Shown here: positions 18,449-27,695 of the stretch, in pieces
Position numbering within the stretch: position 1 is the first letter of the stretch
Layout of the letters: every line of letters starts with the position of its first letter
Assembly: GCF_023238625.1 (NCBI RefSeq)
Contig: NZ_CP096670.1
Location: forward strand, 2,221,501-2,285,500
Length of the DNA: 64,000 nt
Source of the DNA: Agarivorans sp. TSD2052
GTDB taxonomy: Bacteria; Pseudomonadota; Gammaproteobacteria; Enterobacterales; Celerinatantimonadaceae
Reading direction: 5' to 3'
The notes under the pieces: generated by a model
Told to the model about the DNA's origin: nothing
The model's input: the letters and a program-made list of their open reading frames with translations, nothing else
Database searches by the model: none
Made by a program: the position numbers and the translations under genes

Positions 18449-19474
18449 TTAATGCTTATCAATTAATAATGATTCAAGTTTGTCGGTAATACGGCTTGGC
18501 ACTTGTTGCTGTATTTCGGCAACCGCTTGGTGAATAGCTTGTAAAAATGCCTCTTCGTCGGCATGACCATGACTCTTAATGACAATTCCGCGCAATCCTA
18601 ACAGACTCGCGCCGTTATACTGGTCGGGGTTCAGTTGCTTGAGCTGTGATTTTAGGCTCGGTAGAAATAATTTTAATACAAAACGTGCGAACCAATTTAC
18701 ATCAAATTGCTTTTTTAGTTTTGACAAAATTAATTGAGAGACACCTTCGGCGGTTTTTAAGGCGATGTTGCCTACAAAACCATCACATACTATAACATCT
18801 GCCTTGCCACTAAATATTTGATTACCTTCAACAAAGCCAATGTAATTAATTGAACTTGAGTTTTCAAGCAGTTGAGCTGTTTGTTTAACGACATCATTAC
18901 CTTTTATTTGTTCTTCACCGATATTTAACAGCGCTACTCTTGGGCTATCCAATTGCCAAACGCTTTCGGCTAAGGCCGCGCCCATTACTGCAAATTGCAT
19001 CAACACGTCAGAATCGCAACTAGAGTTTGCGCCAAGGTCAAGTAGAAAGCTTCCTTTACCATTTTCTTCTGGTAGATGACTAACTAACGCTGGGCGCTCG
19101 ATTCCAGGTAATAATTTTAACACCACTTTAGCCATCGCCATTAACGCCCCGGTATTCCCGGCACTCACGCAAGCATCGGCTTGATGTTGATGAACCATAT
19201 CTAGAGCTAAACGCATCGAAGATTGTCGACGAGAACGAAGTGCGGTAAGAGGTTTATCGTTTGCAGTAACGACTTGTGTAGTATGAATAAAGGTAAGCCG
19301 TGGATGTTGGGCTAAATTATGAGCAACTAAAAGGGAATTGATGAGCTGCTTGTCACCAAATAAGGTGATATTAAGATGAGGATAAAAGTTAAGTGCCTGC
19401 GCGACGGCAGGCACTGTAACTAGGGGGCCAACATCGCCCCCCATTGCATCAACTGCAATTGTAATTTTTTGCAA
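18449..19474 (-). CDS. plsX: Phosphate acyltransferase PlsX
   Basis: Converts acyl-ACP to acyl-phosphate for phospholipid synthesis. The 341 residues begin with [11 protein letters not shown] and include [12 protein letters not shown], the block around [23 protein letters not shown], and [11 protein letters not shown], all family signatures. The start appears to be TTG, 11 bases after rpmF, with no clear ribosome site. The stop is seven bases before the fabH ATG. Confidence 0.95.
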   Translation of the reverse strand: MQKITIAVDAMGGDVGPLVTVPAVAQALNFYPHLNITLFGDKQLINSLLVAHNLAQHPRLTFIHTTQVVTANDKPLTALRSRRQSSMRLALDMVHQHQADACVSAGNTGALMAMAKVVLKLLPGIERPALVSHLPEENGKGSFLLDLGANSSCDSDVLMQFAVMGAALAESVWQLDSPRVALLNIGEEQIKGNDVVKQTAQLLENSSSINYIGFVEGNQIFSGKADVIVCDGFVGNIALKTAEGVSQLILSKLKKQFDVNWFARFVLKLFLPSLKSQLKQLNPDQYNGASLLGLRGIVIKSHGHADEEAFLQAIHQAVAEIQQQVPSRITDKLESLLIDKH

Positions 19475-19485
19475 AATGCAAAAAT

Positions 19486-19659
19486 TTACTTGTTAATAAC
19501 CTTGTTACCACGGTAGTAACCGTCAGCAGTAACATGGTGACGACGGTGAAGCTCACCTGATGTAGCATCAGTAGTTAATGCAACATTATCTGCAATTGCA
19601 TCATGTGAACGACGCATGCCACGTCTTGAACGTGTAACTTTACTTTTTTGAACAGCCAT
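19486..19659 (-). CDS. rpmF: 50S ribosomal protein L32
   Basis: A 57-residue frame, exactly the length of E. coli L32. It starts [20 protein letters not shown] and ends [14 protein letters not shown]32 is a small large-subunit protein, and the yceD-rpmF-plsX order is conserved across gammaproteobacteria. The ATG lies 12 bases after the yceD stop, with a good AGGAGA site overlapping it. Confidence 0.97.
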   Translation of the reverse strand: MAVQKSKVTRSRRGMRRSHDAIADNVALTTDATSGELHRRHHVTADGYYRGNKVINK

Positions 19660-19671
19660 TGACCCAGTCTC

Positions 19672-20202
19672 CTAGTCTTTCTTTTTTAAACTTTCTAACA
19701 CTGCAAACGGATTCGGTTTAGATTCTTCTTCCACCACTTCGATTTTTCCAAAGACTTGTTCATTTTGCTTAACCTTACAATCCTCTAAAGGATGTTTAGC
19801 AATAATTGGCAACGATAGTAACAACTCGTCTTCAATTAATTCAGCAACAACAAAGTAATTGTCATCATCTAATTGTAGCGGTTCGTAATCTTCTGGTAAC
19901 TCATCTATTTGCGATTCATCGCAGACTGGCGAGTAAGTAAACTCAACGTCGATAGGGAAACTAAATGTTTCATTACAACGTTGGCACTCTAACTCAACCT
20001 CAGTTAACGCTCTGCCTTGAACGACAACCAACCCTTGAGGGTCAGTTCCAAAGCGTAACCAGACGTCTACATCACTATTCACTTTCAAAATCGCATCGTT
20101 TAAACGGGGCAATCGTATGACCTCAAGCAAGCCTTGATAGTCTAACTTTCGTTTCGCCGTCTTGAACGGGTCGATTTCTACTGGTAATTTCACTTTCTGC
20201 AT
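19672..20202 (-). CDS. yceD: YceD family protein (DUF177, 23S rRNA accumulation protein)
   Basis: YceD is needed for normal 23S rRNA levels in E. coli, but its mechanism is not known. The 176 residues include the family core with ELECQRCNETFSFP near the middle and an acidic stretch in the second half. First gene of the rpmF-fab run; a good promoter lies just upstream. Confidence 0.92.
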   Translation of the reverse strand: MQKVKLPVEIDPFKTAKRKLDYQGLLEVIRLPRLNDAILKVNSDVDVWLRFGTDPQGLVVVQGRALTEVELECQRCNETFSFPIDVEFTYSPVCDESQIDELPEDYEPLQLDDDNYFVVAELIEDELLLSLPIIAKHPLEDCKVKQNEQVFGKIEVVEEESKPNPFAVLESLKKKD

Positions 20203-20211
20203 AAGGCGCGC

Positions 20212-20240
20212 ATAATATAGTTACGCTCAGTGATAGTCAA
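20212..20240 (-). promoter_or_regulatory. Likely promoter of the yceD-rpmF-plsX-fab operon
   Basis: On the minus strand TTGACT and TATTAT are 17 bases apart, ending about 10 bases before the yceD ATG. The leader would be very short or the ATG lies near the transcription start. Confidence 0.5.
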
Positions 20241-20328
20241 AACAATTTCTGCTTTTTTCATACTCTTAGGCATCGTAAATGCTAAAGATTGGGTTTAAAA
20301 TCATCAGACTTTCAAAATTGGTTAAAAA

Positions 20329-20919
20329 ATGATGGAAAATCGCTTAGTTCTTGCCTCTAGTTCCCCTTTTAGAAAACAGCTGCTTGAGAAAATTATTCCA
20401 AGCTTTCTAACATTTAATCCAGATATAGATGAAAGCCCTCACACTGACGAAACCGCTGAGCAGTTAGTGTTGCGATTAGCCGAGCAAAAATCTTTAGCAG
20501 GTGCTGAACGGTTTACTCAACACCTTATTATAGGTTCGGATCAAGTGTGCAGTATTAACCAGAAAATTGTTGGCAAACCGGGAAACTATCAAAACGCGGT
20601 AAAACAACTTACCGACGCCAGTGGTCAGATTATTACCTTTTATACCGGCCTCGCTTTGTATAACAGCGAAACCAAACAGCTTGTGAGTATAGTCGATACC
20701 TTTGATGTTGGCTTTCGCCAACTCAGTCCTGCACTAATCGAGCGCTACCTAAAACAAGAGCAACCTTATAACTGCGCAGGTAGCTTTAAAAGCGAAGGTT
20801 CGGGCATTGTGTTATTTAGCCACTTACGCGGCGATGATCCAAATAGCTTAGTAGGCTTACCACTAATAAAGCTTTGTGAATTGCTAGAACAACAAGGCGT
20901 AGAGCTACTCGCTCAGTAA
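20329..20919 (+). CDS. yceF: Maf family nucleotide pyrophosphatase, YceF type
   Basis: House-cleaning pyrophosphatase; the YceF branch prefers m7GTP. The 196 residues begin with [16 protein letters not shown], the Maf signature, and contain IIGSDQV and [14 protein letters not shown]. The divergent neighbour yceD is the same as in E. coli, which supports the YceF assignment. Two ATGs in tandem could each be the start. Confidence 0.92.
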   Translation: MMENRLVLASSSPFRKQLLEKIIPSFLTFNPDIDESPHTDETAEQLVLRLAEQKSLAGAERFTQHLIIGSDQVCSINQKIVGKPGNYQNAVKQLTDASGQIITFYTGLALYNSETKQLVSIVDTFDVGFRQLSPALIERYLKQEQPYNCAGSFKSEGSGIVLFSHLRGDDPNSLVGLPLIKLCELLEQQGVELLAQ

Positions 20920-20922
20920 ACG

Positions 20923-20951
20923 AAAAGAAGGAGGTCTAGCCTCCTTCTTTT
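20923..20951. terminator. Bidirectional terminator between yceF and rluC
   Basis: Twelve-base perfect arms (AAAAGAAGGAGG and complement) flank TCTAG, with A and T runs at both ends, between two convergent genes. Confidence 0.9.
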
Positions 20952-20952
20952 A

Positions 20953-21903
20953 CTACAGTGGTGTCAACTTGTCGCAATAAGCTTGTAAACTTGACTCTAA
21001 AGGAGCGGTTAAATGCATCTCTTTTTGTGTCGCTGGATGTTCAAAGCGAATTTGCCAAGCATGCAAAAACAATCGGTTTAAGCCCTGAGCAGCAGATTCG
21101 GCCAATAGCTCTCGGCTCGTATATTTGTCATCACCTGCAATACTGTGCCCCTGATATAAACTGTGCACCCTGATTTGGTGAGTACGGCCAGTGACAGGGC
21201 TCGCTTTCATTAAGGTCATATCGGCATAGCGTCGTTCGATACGATAACGTGTTAATGATGGTTTTCCTTCTTGATGGTCAACAATCACTATTCGCTCGCC
21301 TGAAGCTACTGCATTTTTTCGTAGCGGTGCATCTACGGTTCTAACCGCTTTTGGCCATTGGCCATGGACTAACGTTAAGTAATCCTTCTGGACAACCTTT
21401 TCTCTTAATTGCCGATGTAGGTCTCGCAAGCTACTACGTTTCTTGGCAACCAATAATAGGCCTGATGTATCTCGGTCGATTCGGTGTACCAGTTCAAGGT
21501 AACGACAATCCTGACGAAGAGAGCGTAAAGCTTCAATGACGCCAAAGCTTAAACCACTGCCACCGTGCACGGCCATACCAGAGGGTTTGTTAAGTACTAA
21601 CAAGCAATCATCTTCATAGACAATGTGCTGTTCTAACTGAACCACTTGATTGAGTTTATTTGACGGTAAGCCGGTTTCTTCGGCTACCCTAATCGGTGGA
21701 ATCCTTACTATGTCTTCTGCGGCGATCTTATATTCTGGTTTTATCCGCTTTTTGTTAACCCGAACCTCTCCTTTACGCAAAATGCGATAAATACGACTTT
21801 TAGGCACCCCTTTAAGCCGCTTTAAGAGAAAGTTATCTATTCTTTGTCCAGCCTCGTCGTCACTTATTGTGACCATCTGAACCGCTTTATTTTCGGTATT
21901 CAT
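20953..21903 (-). CDS. rluC: 23S rRNA pseudouridine(955/2504/2580) synthase RluC
   Basis: Makes three pseudouridines in 23S rRNA. From ATG 21903 the protein has 316 residues, close to the 319 of E. coli. It has an N-terminal S4 RNA-binding domain (with RIDNFLLKRLKGVPKSRIYR) and the catalytic Asp in HRIDRDTSGLLL. The open frame extends 44 codons further upstream (to 22035), but that extension has no family counterpart and crosses an AT-rich hairpin, so I drop it. Confidence 0.95.
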   Translation of the reverse strand: MNTENKAVQMVTISDDEAGQRIDNFLLKRLKGVPKSRIYRILRKGEVRVNKKRIKPEYKIAAEDIVRIPPIRVAEETGLPSNKLNQVVQLEQHIVYEDDCLLVLNKPSGMAVHGGSGLSFGVIEALRSLRQDCRYLELVHRIDRDTSGLLLVAKKRSSLRDLHRQLREKVVQKDYLTLVHGQWPKAVRTVDAPLRKNAVASGERIVIVDHQEGKPSLTRYRIERRYADMTLMKASPVTGRTHQIRVHSLYQGHSIAGDDKYTSRELLAESAAQGLNRLFLHAWQIRFEHPATQKEMHLTAPLESSLQAYCDKLTPL

Positions 21904-21942
21904 AGCAAAAATTGTAACATGCTCATAAATAATTTGATGGAA

Positions 21943-21963
21943 AAATATAGCTTTGCTATATTT
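21943..21963 (-). other. Perfect hairpin in the rluC leader
   Basis: AAATATAGC and its complement flank three bases, 40 bases before the rluC ATG. On the minus strand it is followed by TTTTTCC, so it could act as a weak terminator or leader attenuator. Confidence 0.4.
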
Positions 21964-22109
21964 GTAAGGCTTAAAGTGCCCGTTTTTAATGGTTTTCCTT
22001 ATTTGGCACCGCCACCAAGCCCTATATTTTTGCAAAATTAGCTAGCTTGGTGATAAGAATTTTCATAGCAACCTGATAGGCAATCACAAGTATTTGCCTT
22101 AAATCAAAG

Positions 22110-22320
22110 CTAAATAGAATAGATTATACAGTTCGGCAACAGACAATTGTTGCGGGGCTCTTATTTATACAAGCGCCAAAATGCGCCCTAAAGACTAGAG
22201 CAGCTAGCCGTGAGGTTACCTACATAACTCTAACTATAAAACACAGGGTCTGGCCATTTAAGGCAGGTTATGTGCTGCTTAAGAGGTTGTTTTAATCAAA
22301 CAAACCCCAAGGCAACATAA
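22110..22320 (+). promoter_or_regulatory. Structured 5' leader of rne
   Basis: The stretch between rluC and rne (about 417 bases) holds no gene. Its 3' half can fold into several hairpins: GCAACA/TGTTGC near 22135-22152; ACATAAC (22222-22228) with GTTATGT (22267-22273), enclosing an inner CTGGCC/GGCAG stem; and GGTTGTTT (22285) with AAACAAACC (ending 22306) just before the AAGG ribosome site. RNase E autoregulates its own mRNA through leader hairpins in E. coli, so the same role is likely here. Confidence 0.5.
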
Positions 22321-25257
22321 ATGAAAAGAATGTTAATTAATGCAATGCAGCTTGAAGAGATGCGCGTTGCATTGGTCGATGGTCAAAGATTATATGACCT
22401 AGACATCGAAAGTCCTGGTCATGAACAAAAGAAAGCGAACATTTATAAAGGTAAAATTACCCGCGTAGAGCCTAGCTTGGAAGCTGCTTTTGTAGACTAT
22501 GGCGCAGATCGACACGGTTTCCTACCAATGAAGGAAATTGCCCGCGAATACTTCCCTGAAGGCTACGTATATCAAGGTCGTCCAAGCATCAAAGAAGTGG
22601 TTAAAGAAGGCCAAGAGGTCATCGTTCAGATTGATAAAGAAGAACGAGGCAATAAGGGCGCAGCCTTAACTACTTTTATTAGTTTAGCCGGAAGTTACTT
22701 GGTATTAATGCCCAATAACCCGCGAGCTGGCGGTATATCTCGACGCATAGAAGGCGATGAGCGAACCCAATTAAAAGAAGCGATGAACGGTCTAGAGTTG
22801 CCAAATGGTATGGGCTTAATCGTTCGTACTGCTGGCGTAGGCAAATCTGCTGACGAATTACAATGGGACTTAAAAGTTCTGTTGAATCATTGGGGAGCGA
22901 TTACCGAAGCATCTAAGTCAAAACAAGCGCCGTTTCTAATTCACCAAGAAAGTAACGTTATTGTTCGTGCTATTCGTGATTATTTACGCCGCGATGTTGG
23001 TGAGATATTGATCGATAACCAAACTATTTTTGACCAAGCTAAAAAACATATTGAACTAGTTCGCCCAGATTTTGTTAGTCGCATTAAGCGCTATGATGGC
23101 GAAGTTCCAATGTTTAATCATTATCAAATTGAGTCGCAAATTGAATCAGCCTTCCAACGTGAAGTTCGTCTTCCATCTGGTGGTTCGATTGTTATTGACC
23201 CAACTGAAGCCTTAACCTCTATCGATATTAACTCTGCTAGAGCAACTAAAGGCGGAGACATTGAAGAAACCGCTCTACAAACAAACTTAGAAGCCGCTGA
23301 CGAAATTGCTCGCCAATTACGCCTACGCGACTTAGGTGGTTTAGTCGTTATCGACTTCATCGATATGACTCCAGTTAAGAATCAACGAGAAGTAGAGAAT
23401 CGTTTCCGCGATGCGGTTCGTCAAGATCGAGCTCGTGTGCAAGTAGGACGAATTTCTCGCTTCGGTTTATTAGAGATGTCGCGTCAGCGCCTTCGCCCTT
23501 CCCTTGGCGAATCAAGTACTCATATCTGCCCACGTTGTAGCGGTCAAGGTACTATTCGAGATAACGAATCTTTAGCGCTGTCTATTTTACGTTTATTCGA
23601 AGAAGAAGCGCTTAAAGAAAATACCTCTGAAGTACATGCACAAGTACCAGTGCCTGTAGCCGCATATTTGTTAAATGAAAAACGTGTAGCAATTAACAAA
23701 CTTGAGAAACGTCATAATGTTCGTTTAATTATCATTCCTAACCAACACATGGAAACGCCACATTACGATGTGACACGCCTACGTAGCGGTGAAGAAACTC
23801 AAGAAACTAGCTATCAGTTAACCACCGAAAACCCATCTCCGGTTTATCAGCCTAACCAAGTAGCTAAAGAAAAAATTGAAGCTGAGCAACCTGTTTTACA
23901 AGGTTTTGCAGCACCCGCTGCTCCAGCCGCCCCGGTTGCCAATAAACCGGCTAAAGCTGTGGTTAACGCTCAATCAGATAGCCCGTCATTGTTAAGTCGC
24001 TTAGCTAGCTTCATTAGTGCTTTATTTGCAGGTGAAGAAAAACCAGCGCCGAAAAAGCAGACAAAAACGAGTAGCCACGACAAATCAGATAAACGCAATG
24101 GCCGTCGTAACAATCAACGAAATAATCAACGTAACGACAAACGCAATAATAAGCAGCAAGGTAGAACTGAGCGCCCAGAGCGTAAAGAACGTACTGAACG
24201 TACTGAAAGACCTGAAGGCGCTAACACTCGTCGTCGAAAGGATACCCGTAACAAACCTAAGCGTGAGCAAGCTGTCGTTGAATCAACAAAACCCGAAGCA
24301 TCGGTTCAAAAAGACGCTGCGCCAAAAGAGCAACAGTTAAAGGAACGTAGAGAACGTCGCAATTTGCGTAAAAAAGTTCGCATGAATGCCGATAAACCGG
24401 CAGAGCAAACAACACCTGTTGAAGCTAAACCGGCTGACACTGCGCCAGTCAAAGCCGACACCCAAGCAGTAGCGGCCCCAGCGCCAGCAAAAGCTACTGA
24501 AGGTACTGATGCTCCTAAGCCAAAACGTCGTCGTCGCTCATCAAGTAATGCTGGGCGCAAGCGTTTTAATGACTTACCGAAAGCAGAACAAGCTAATGCA
24601 GATGTGGTAGATTCTCGCTACCCAGAATCTGAGCAAGCATCTAGCACTGCAGCTGCAAAGCCTGTGAAAGCTGAAGCCCCTGCTGAGCCAGTAAAAGCTG
24701 AAGCCCCTGCTGAGCCAGTAAAAGCTGAAGCCCCTGCTGAGCCAGTAAAAGCTGAAGCCCCTGCTGAGCCAGTAAAAGCTGAAGCCCCTGCTGAGCCAGT
24801 AAAAGCTGAAGCCCCTGCTGAGCCAGTAAAAGCTGAAGCCCCTGCTGAGCCAGTAAAAGCTGAAGCCCCTGCTGAGCCAGTAAAAGCTGAAGCCCCTGCT
24901 GAGCCAGTAAAAGCTGAAGCCCCTGCCGAGCCAGTAAAAGCTGAAGCCCCTGCCGAGCCAGTAAAAGCTGAAACGCCTGCTGAGCCAGTAAAAGCTGAAA
25001 CGCCTGCTGAGCCGGTAAAAGCTGAGGTTAAACCTAAGCGTAGTAATCGCGGTAAGTTGAAGCCAAGCAAAGTTGAAGGCAAAGGCGCTTCTTCTGCGGC
25101 TATGGCAAAGCCCGCTCCAGCTGTTGTGAAACCAGCAACAAGTGAAGAAGTGAAAAAACCATACGCACGTAAGCCTATTACCACTGGTACACGCAGAGTC
25201 ACTAGTAGTAGCTCTACGACCTCTTCGCAAAGTCCGATGACTAAGCCTGGAGCTTAG
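22321..25257 (+). CDS. rne: Ribonuclease E
   Basis: Essential endoribonuclease for mRNA decay and rRNA/tRNA processing, membrane-bound scaffold of the degradosome. The N-terminal half (about 1-520) has the S1 domain, the catalytic Asp302 (SIDINSA) and Asp345 (VIDFIDM), and the zinc-link Cys403/Cys406 in CPRCSGQG. The C-terminal half is disordered. It contains a likely membrane-binding amphipathic segment ([15 protein letters not shown], about 559-573), Arg/Asn-rich RNA-binding stretches (about 585-710), and then a run of 14 PVKAE repeats (residues 781-902). Length is 978, against 1061 in E. coli. The repeat is described separately. Confidence 0.97.
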   Translation: MKRMLINAMQLEEMRVALVDGQRLYDLDIESPGHEQKKANIYKGKITRVEPSLEAAFVDYGADRHGFLPMKEIAREYFPEGYVYQGRPSIKEVVKEGQEVIVQIDKEERGNKGAALTTFISLAGSYLVLMPNNPRAGGISRRIEGDERTQLKEAMNGLELPNGMGLIVRTAGVGKSADELQWDLKVLLNHWGAITEASKSKQAPFLIHQESNVIVRAIRDYLRRDVGEILIDNQTIFDQAKKHIELVRPDFVSRIKRYDGEVPMFNHYQIESQIESAFQREVRLPSGGSIVIDPTEALTSIDINSARATKGGDIEETALQTNLEAADEIARQLRLRDLGGLVVIDFIDMTPVKNQREVENRFRDAVRQDRARVQVGRISRFGLLEMSRQRLRPSLGESSTHICPRCSGQGTIRDNESLALSILRLFEEEALKENTSEVHAQVPVPVAAYLLNEKRVAINKLEKRHNVRLIIIPNQHMETPHYDVTRLRSGEETQETSYQLTTENPSPVYQPNQVAKEKIEAEQPVLQGFAAPAAPAAPVANKPAKAVVNAQSDSPSLLSRLASFISALFAGEEKPAPKKQTKTSSHDKSDKRNGRRNNQRNNQRNDKRNNKQQGRTERPERKERTERTERPEGANTRRRKDTRNKPKREQAVVESTKPEASVQKDAAPKEQQLKERRERRNLRKKVRMNADKPAEQTTPVEAKPADTAPVKADTQAVAAPAPAKATEGTDAPKPKRRRRSSSNAGRKRFNDLPKAEQANADVVDSRYPESEQASSTAAAKPVKAEAPAEPVKAEAPAEPVKAEAPAEPVKAEAPAEPVKAEAPAEPVKAEAPAEPVKAEAPAEPVKAEAPAEPVKAEAPAEPVKAEAPAEPVKAEAPAEPVKAETPAEPVKAETPAEPVKAEVKPKRSNRGKLKPSKVEGKGASSAAMAKPAPAVVKPATSEEVKKPYARKPITTGTRRVTSSSSTTSSQSPMTKPGA
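24661..25026 (+). repeat. 27-bp in-frame tandem repeat in rne
   Basis: Thirteen full units of 27 bases (encoding PVKAEAPAE) run from 24661 to 25011, followed by a partial fourteenth. Most units are identical at the DNA level; only the first, the last few and two codon variants (GCC for GCT, ACG for GCC) differ. Long open frames on the opposite strand here are a by-product of the period. Confidence 0.97.
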
Positions 25258-25264
25258 CTTGAAC

Positions 25265-25291
25265 TAAGCGGCGCACATAGAGCGCCGCTTA
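25265..25291 (+). other. GC-rich hairpin after rne
   Basis: TAAGCGGCGC and its perfect complement flank seven bases, eight bases after the rne stop. There is no T-run, so it may protect the 3' end more than terminate. Confidence 0.6.
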
Positions 25292-25320
25292 AGTAATCTC
25301 AATCAGGTCTTTATACAACA

Positions 25321-25357
25321 AAAAAACCGCGGTCAGAAATGACTGCGGTTTTTTATT
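25321..25357 (+). terminator. Rho-independent terminator after rne
   Basis: CCGCGGTCA pairs with TGACTGCGG (one G-T pair) around a GAAA tetraloop, flanked by six A and followed by six T. Confidence 0.85.
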
Positions 25358-25684
25358 TTCTATTATCTGGGCATTCAACAGTTAACGATCAATCCTTGAA
25401 TAAACGTCCTTACACTCAATGATAAAAAAGAGTTAAGCGACCTTAGTTTCAAAGTAAACAACACAGGACAATGAGGTGGTAGAACAAGCAGTAAATATTT
25501 GAATGACTCTGCACTTACGCAATAAGGGTATACTCTGTCGAGTAAGCACCTTTAAGTGGCCTTGATAGCGTGGCTGTAAGCCGTTGTTGGTTTTTTGATA
25601 CCCGTGCCTGCTTAATGAACTTGGACTGCTAAGCGTTGATTTATGACGATTTAGGAAAGATTAAGGCTGAAGGTAAAAAGAAAT
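25358..25684. other. Gene-free stretch between rne and nadA
   Basis: No convincing protein-coding frame. A TATACT hexamer (25529-25534) is followed by GGCTGTAAGCC (25572-25582) and a run of six T (25591-25596), which could be a short RNA gene on the plus strand of about 55-60 bases. A good -35 box is not obvious, so this is weak. Confidence 0.3.
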
Positions 25685-25689
25685 GAAGA

Positions 25690-25728
25690 AAAACTTAAAC
25701 TCGCTTGTTTGAATAAACGAGTTTAAGT
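25690..25728 (-). terminator. Terminator of nadA
   Basis: ACTTAAACTCG and its exact complement flank 14 bases. On the minus strand a TTTTTCTTC tract follows. Confidence 0.8.
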
Positions 25729-25747
25729 CTGAACTACGCGTGTAAGA

Positions 25748-26806
25748 CTATGCGTTGCCCTTAACTTTCAGTTTGTTTGACTGCGCAAAACCTAGCATAC
25801 GGTTAAGTGGTATTAAGGCTTTTTCGATAAGCGCTTCATCTACAAATACTTCTTTACCATTCGCGTCAACCAGGGCTTCCTCTATCGATTGCAAGCCATT
25901 CATCGCCATCCAGGGGCAATGCGCACAAGAACGACAGGTTGCCCCATTTCCGCCTGTGGGTGCTTCGATAAGCTCTTTGCCTTCGCACACTTGTTGCATT
26001 TTGTAAAAAATGCCTTTATCGGTTGCAACGATCAATTGCTTATTAGGTAAGTGTTGGGCTGCAGCGATAAGTTGACTCGTTGAACCGACTGCATCGGCCA
26101 TAGCGACGACACTTTCTGGAGACTCAGGGTGAACCAAAATAGCCGCATTGGGATATTGTATTTTTAACTGACGTAAGGCCTTGGCCTTAAATTCGTCGTG
26201 AACGATACAAGCGCCTTGCCATAACAACATCTCTGCGCCAGTTTGTTTCGCAACATAGCCACCTAAGTGTTTATCAGGTGCCCAAATGATTTTATGTCCT
26301 TCGGCATCTAAATGCTCAACCACGTCTACTGCAATGCTCGATGTTACCACCCAATCAGCTCTGGCTTTTACTGCGGCAGATGTATTTGCGTATACGACGA
26401 CGGTATGCTCTGGGTGCTGGTCGCAAAACTCTGAGAATTCTTTTTCTGGGCAGCCGAGATCAAGTGAACAGGTAGCCTCTAAGGTTGGCATGATTACCGT
26501 TTTCTCGGGGGTAAGAATTTTAGCTGTTTCACCCATAAATCTAACGCCAGCAACTAATAAAGTTTTAGCGGGATGATTATTGCCAAATCTTGCCATCTCT
26601 AATGAGTCAGCAACGCAACCACCCGTTTCTTCGGCTAAGGCTTGTATTTCAGGATCGGTATAATAATGGGCTACCAATACTGCATCTTTCTCTATCAATA
26701 GGCGCTTTATGCGCTCTTTATATTCAGAGCGCTGCTGCTCATCTAATTTGAGCGGCTTTGGCGGGAAAGGATAAATTGACTCGTTGAAGAATTCTAACTC
26801 AAGCAT
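25748..26806 (-). CDS. nadA: Quinolinate synthase A
   Basis: Iron-sulfur enzyme making quinolinate from iminoaspartate and dihydroxyacetone phosphate in NAD synthesis. From ATG 26806 it has 352 residues. The three cluster cysteines are visible in the segments [20 protein letters not shown] and [14 protein letters not shown]. The longer frame to 26845 adds 13 residues without family support. The tRNA-Lys array lies just upstream, as in E. coli. Confidence 0.96.
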   Translation of the reverse strand: MLELEFFNESIYPFPPKPLKLDEQQRSEYKERIKRLLIEKDAVLVAHYYTDPEIQALAEETGGCVADSLEMARFGNNHPAKTLLVAGVRFMGETAKILTPEKTVIMPTLEATCSLDLGCPEKEFSEFCDQHPEHTVVVYANTSAAVKARADWVVTSSIAVDVVEHLDAEGHKIIWAPDKHLGGYVAKQTGAEMLLWQGACIVHDEFKAKALRQLKIQYPNAAILVHPESPESVVAMADAVGSTSQLIAAAQHLPNKQLIVATDKGIFYKMQQVCEGKELIEAPTGGNGATCRSCAHCPWMAMNGLQSIEEALVDANGKEVFVDEALIEKALIPLNRMLGFAQSNKLKVKGNA

Positions 26807-26918
26807 AACTACATCTGGGATGTTAATGATTCGGACATTATACACCGAGCTAATTAAAAATGTCAGTTATTGGACTAAAGAATTAGTAGGCTTAAAGCAA
26901 TAAACTAGGGAGAGATAT

Positions 26919-26994
26919 TGGTGGGTTGTGAAGGATTTGAACCTTCGACCAATTGATTAAAAGTCAACTGCTCTACCAACTGAGCTAACAACCC
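26919..26994 (-). tRNA. tRNA-Lys (UUU), copy 1
   Basis: A 76-base gene including encoded CCA. Acceptor GGGTTGT pairs with ACAACCC; anticodon TTT lies in CTTTTAA; the T-loop is TTCAAAT. Confidence 0.97.
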
Positions 26995-27019
26995 AAAAGT
27001 GATAATGTTTCAACAGCAA

Positions 27020-27095
27020 TGGTGGGTTGTGAAGGATTTGAACCTTCGACCAATTGATTAAAAGTCAACTGCTCTACCAACTGAGCTAACAACCC
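27020..27095 (-). tRNA. tRNA-Lys (UUU), copy 2
   Basis: Same 76-base sequence as copy 1, with encoded CCA. The 25-base spacer from copy 1 is unrelated to the other spacers. Confidence 0.97.
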
Positions 27096-27129
27096 ATTAC
27101 TGTAAAAACCTATTTTAAACGAGCCGATT

Positions 27130-27205
27130 TGGTGGGTTGTGAAGGATTTGAACCTTCGACCAATTGATTAAAAGTCAACTGCTCTACCAACTGAGCTAAC
27201 AACCC
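27130..27205 (-). tRNA. tRNA-Lys (UUU), copy 3
   Basis: Same 76-base sequence, anticodon TTT, encoded CCA. Confidence 0.97.
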
Positions 27206-27222
27206 AAATCGTCGTAAAATAG

Positions 27223-27298
27223 TGGTGGGTCGTGAAGGATTTGAACCTTCGACCAATTGATTAAAAGTCAACTGCTCTACCAACTGAGCTAACGACCC
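27223..27298 (-). tRNA. tRNA-Lys (UUU), copy 4, compensatory acceptor variant
   Basis: Differs from the other copies at one acceptor pair: T-A is replaced by C-G (GGGTCGT with ACGACCC), so pairing is kept. Anticodon TTT and CCA are unchanged. Confidence 0.97.
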
Positions 27299-27317
27299 AC
27301 TATGCGCGGTAGTAGAT

Positions 27318-27393
27318 TGGTGGGTTGTGAAGGATTTGAACCTTCGACCAATTGATTAAAAGTCAACTGCTCTACCAACTGAGCTAACAACCC
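27318..27393 (-). tRNA. tRNA-Lys (UUU), copy 5
   Basis: Same 76-base sequence as copy 1, anticodon TTT, encoded CCA. Confidence 0.97.
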
Positions 27394-27423
27394 TAACTAA
27401 TCTAACACTGCTGAAATCCAAAG

Positions 27424-27499
27424 TGGTGGGTTGTGAAGGATTTGAACCTTCGACCAATTGATTAAAAGTCAACTGCTCTACCAACTGAGCTAACAACCC
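27424..27499 (-). tRNA. tRNA-Lys (UUU), copy 6 (first transcribed)
   Basis: Same 76-base sequence. As the promoter-proximal copy on the minus strand it lies about 65 bases after the likely promoter. Confidence 0.97.
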
Positions 27500-27564
27500 A
27501 CTTTGAACTTCAATTAAACCCGGTGCATTTTGCTTGCGCAATTGACCTGACTCAACGGCGGCCT

Positions 27565-27592
27565 ATGATACGGATTTAAGACTGTTGTGCAA
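27565..27592 (-). promoter_or_regulatory. Likely promoter of the tRNA-Lys array
   Basis: On the minus strand TTGCAC and TATCAT are separated by 16 bases. The bases after the -10 box (AGGCCGCCG) are GC-rich, as in promoters of stable RNA genes under stringent control. Confidence 0.65.
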
Positions 27593-27695
27593 TAGTAATT
27601 TGAATCTTTTTTTCTAAGCGTTCAGCAATTAAGCAACCAGCTTCAAGTTTGTACAGATTTCTGAATTTGCTGCACTTTACTGCTGAAAACTAAGG

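Noticed and set aside
21904-22035. 44-codon N-terminal extension of RluC
   Set aside because: No counterpart in the family and it crosses an AT-rich hairpin.
24574-25230. Long minus-strand open frames opposite the rne repeat
   Set aside because: They arise from the 27-base period, which keeps every frame open; their proteins are low-complexity repeats and rne covers them.
26919-27499. Regularly spaced repeats that might suggest a CRISPR array
   Set aside because: The repeats are complete tRNA genes with CCA and the spacers are 17-35 bases.
27356-27541. A 61-codon frame across two tRNA-Lys genes
   Set aside because: It translates tRNA sequence (the LAQLVEQ-type artefact) and is not a protein gene.
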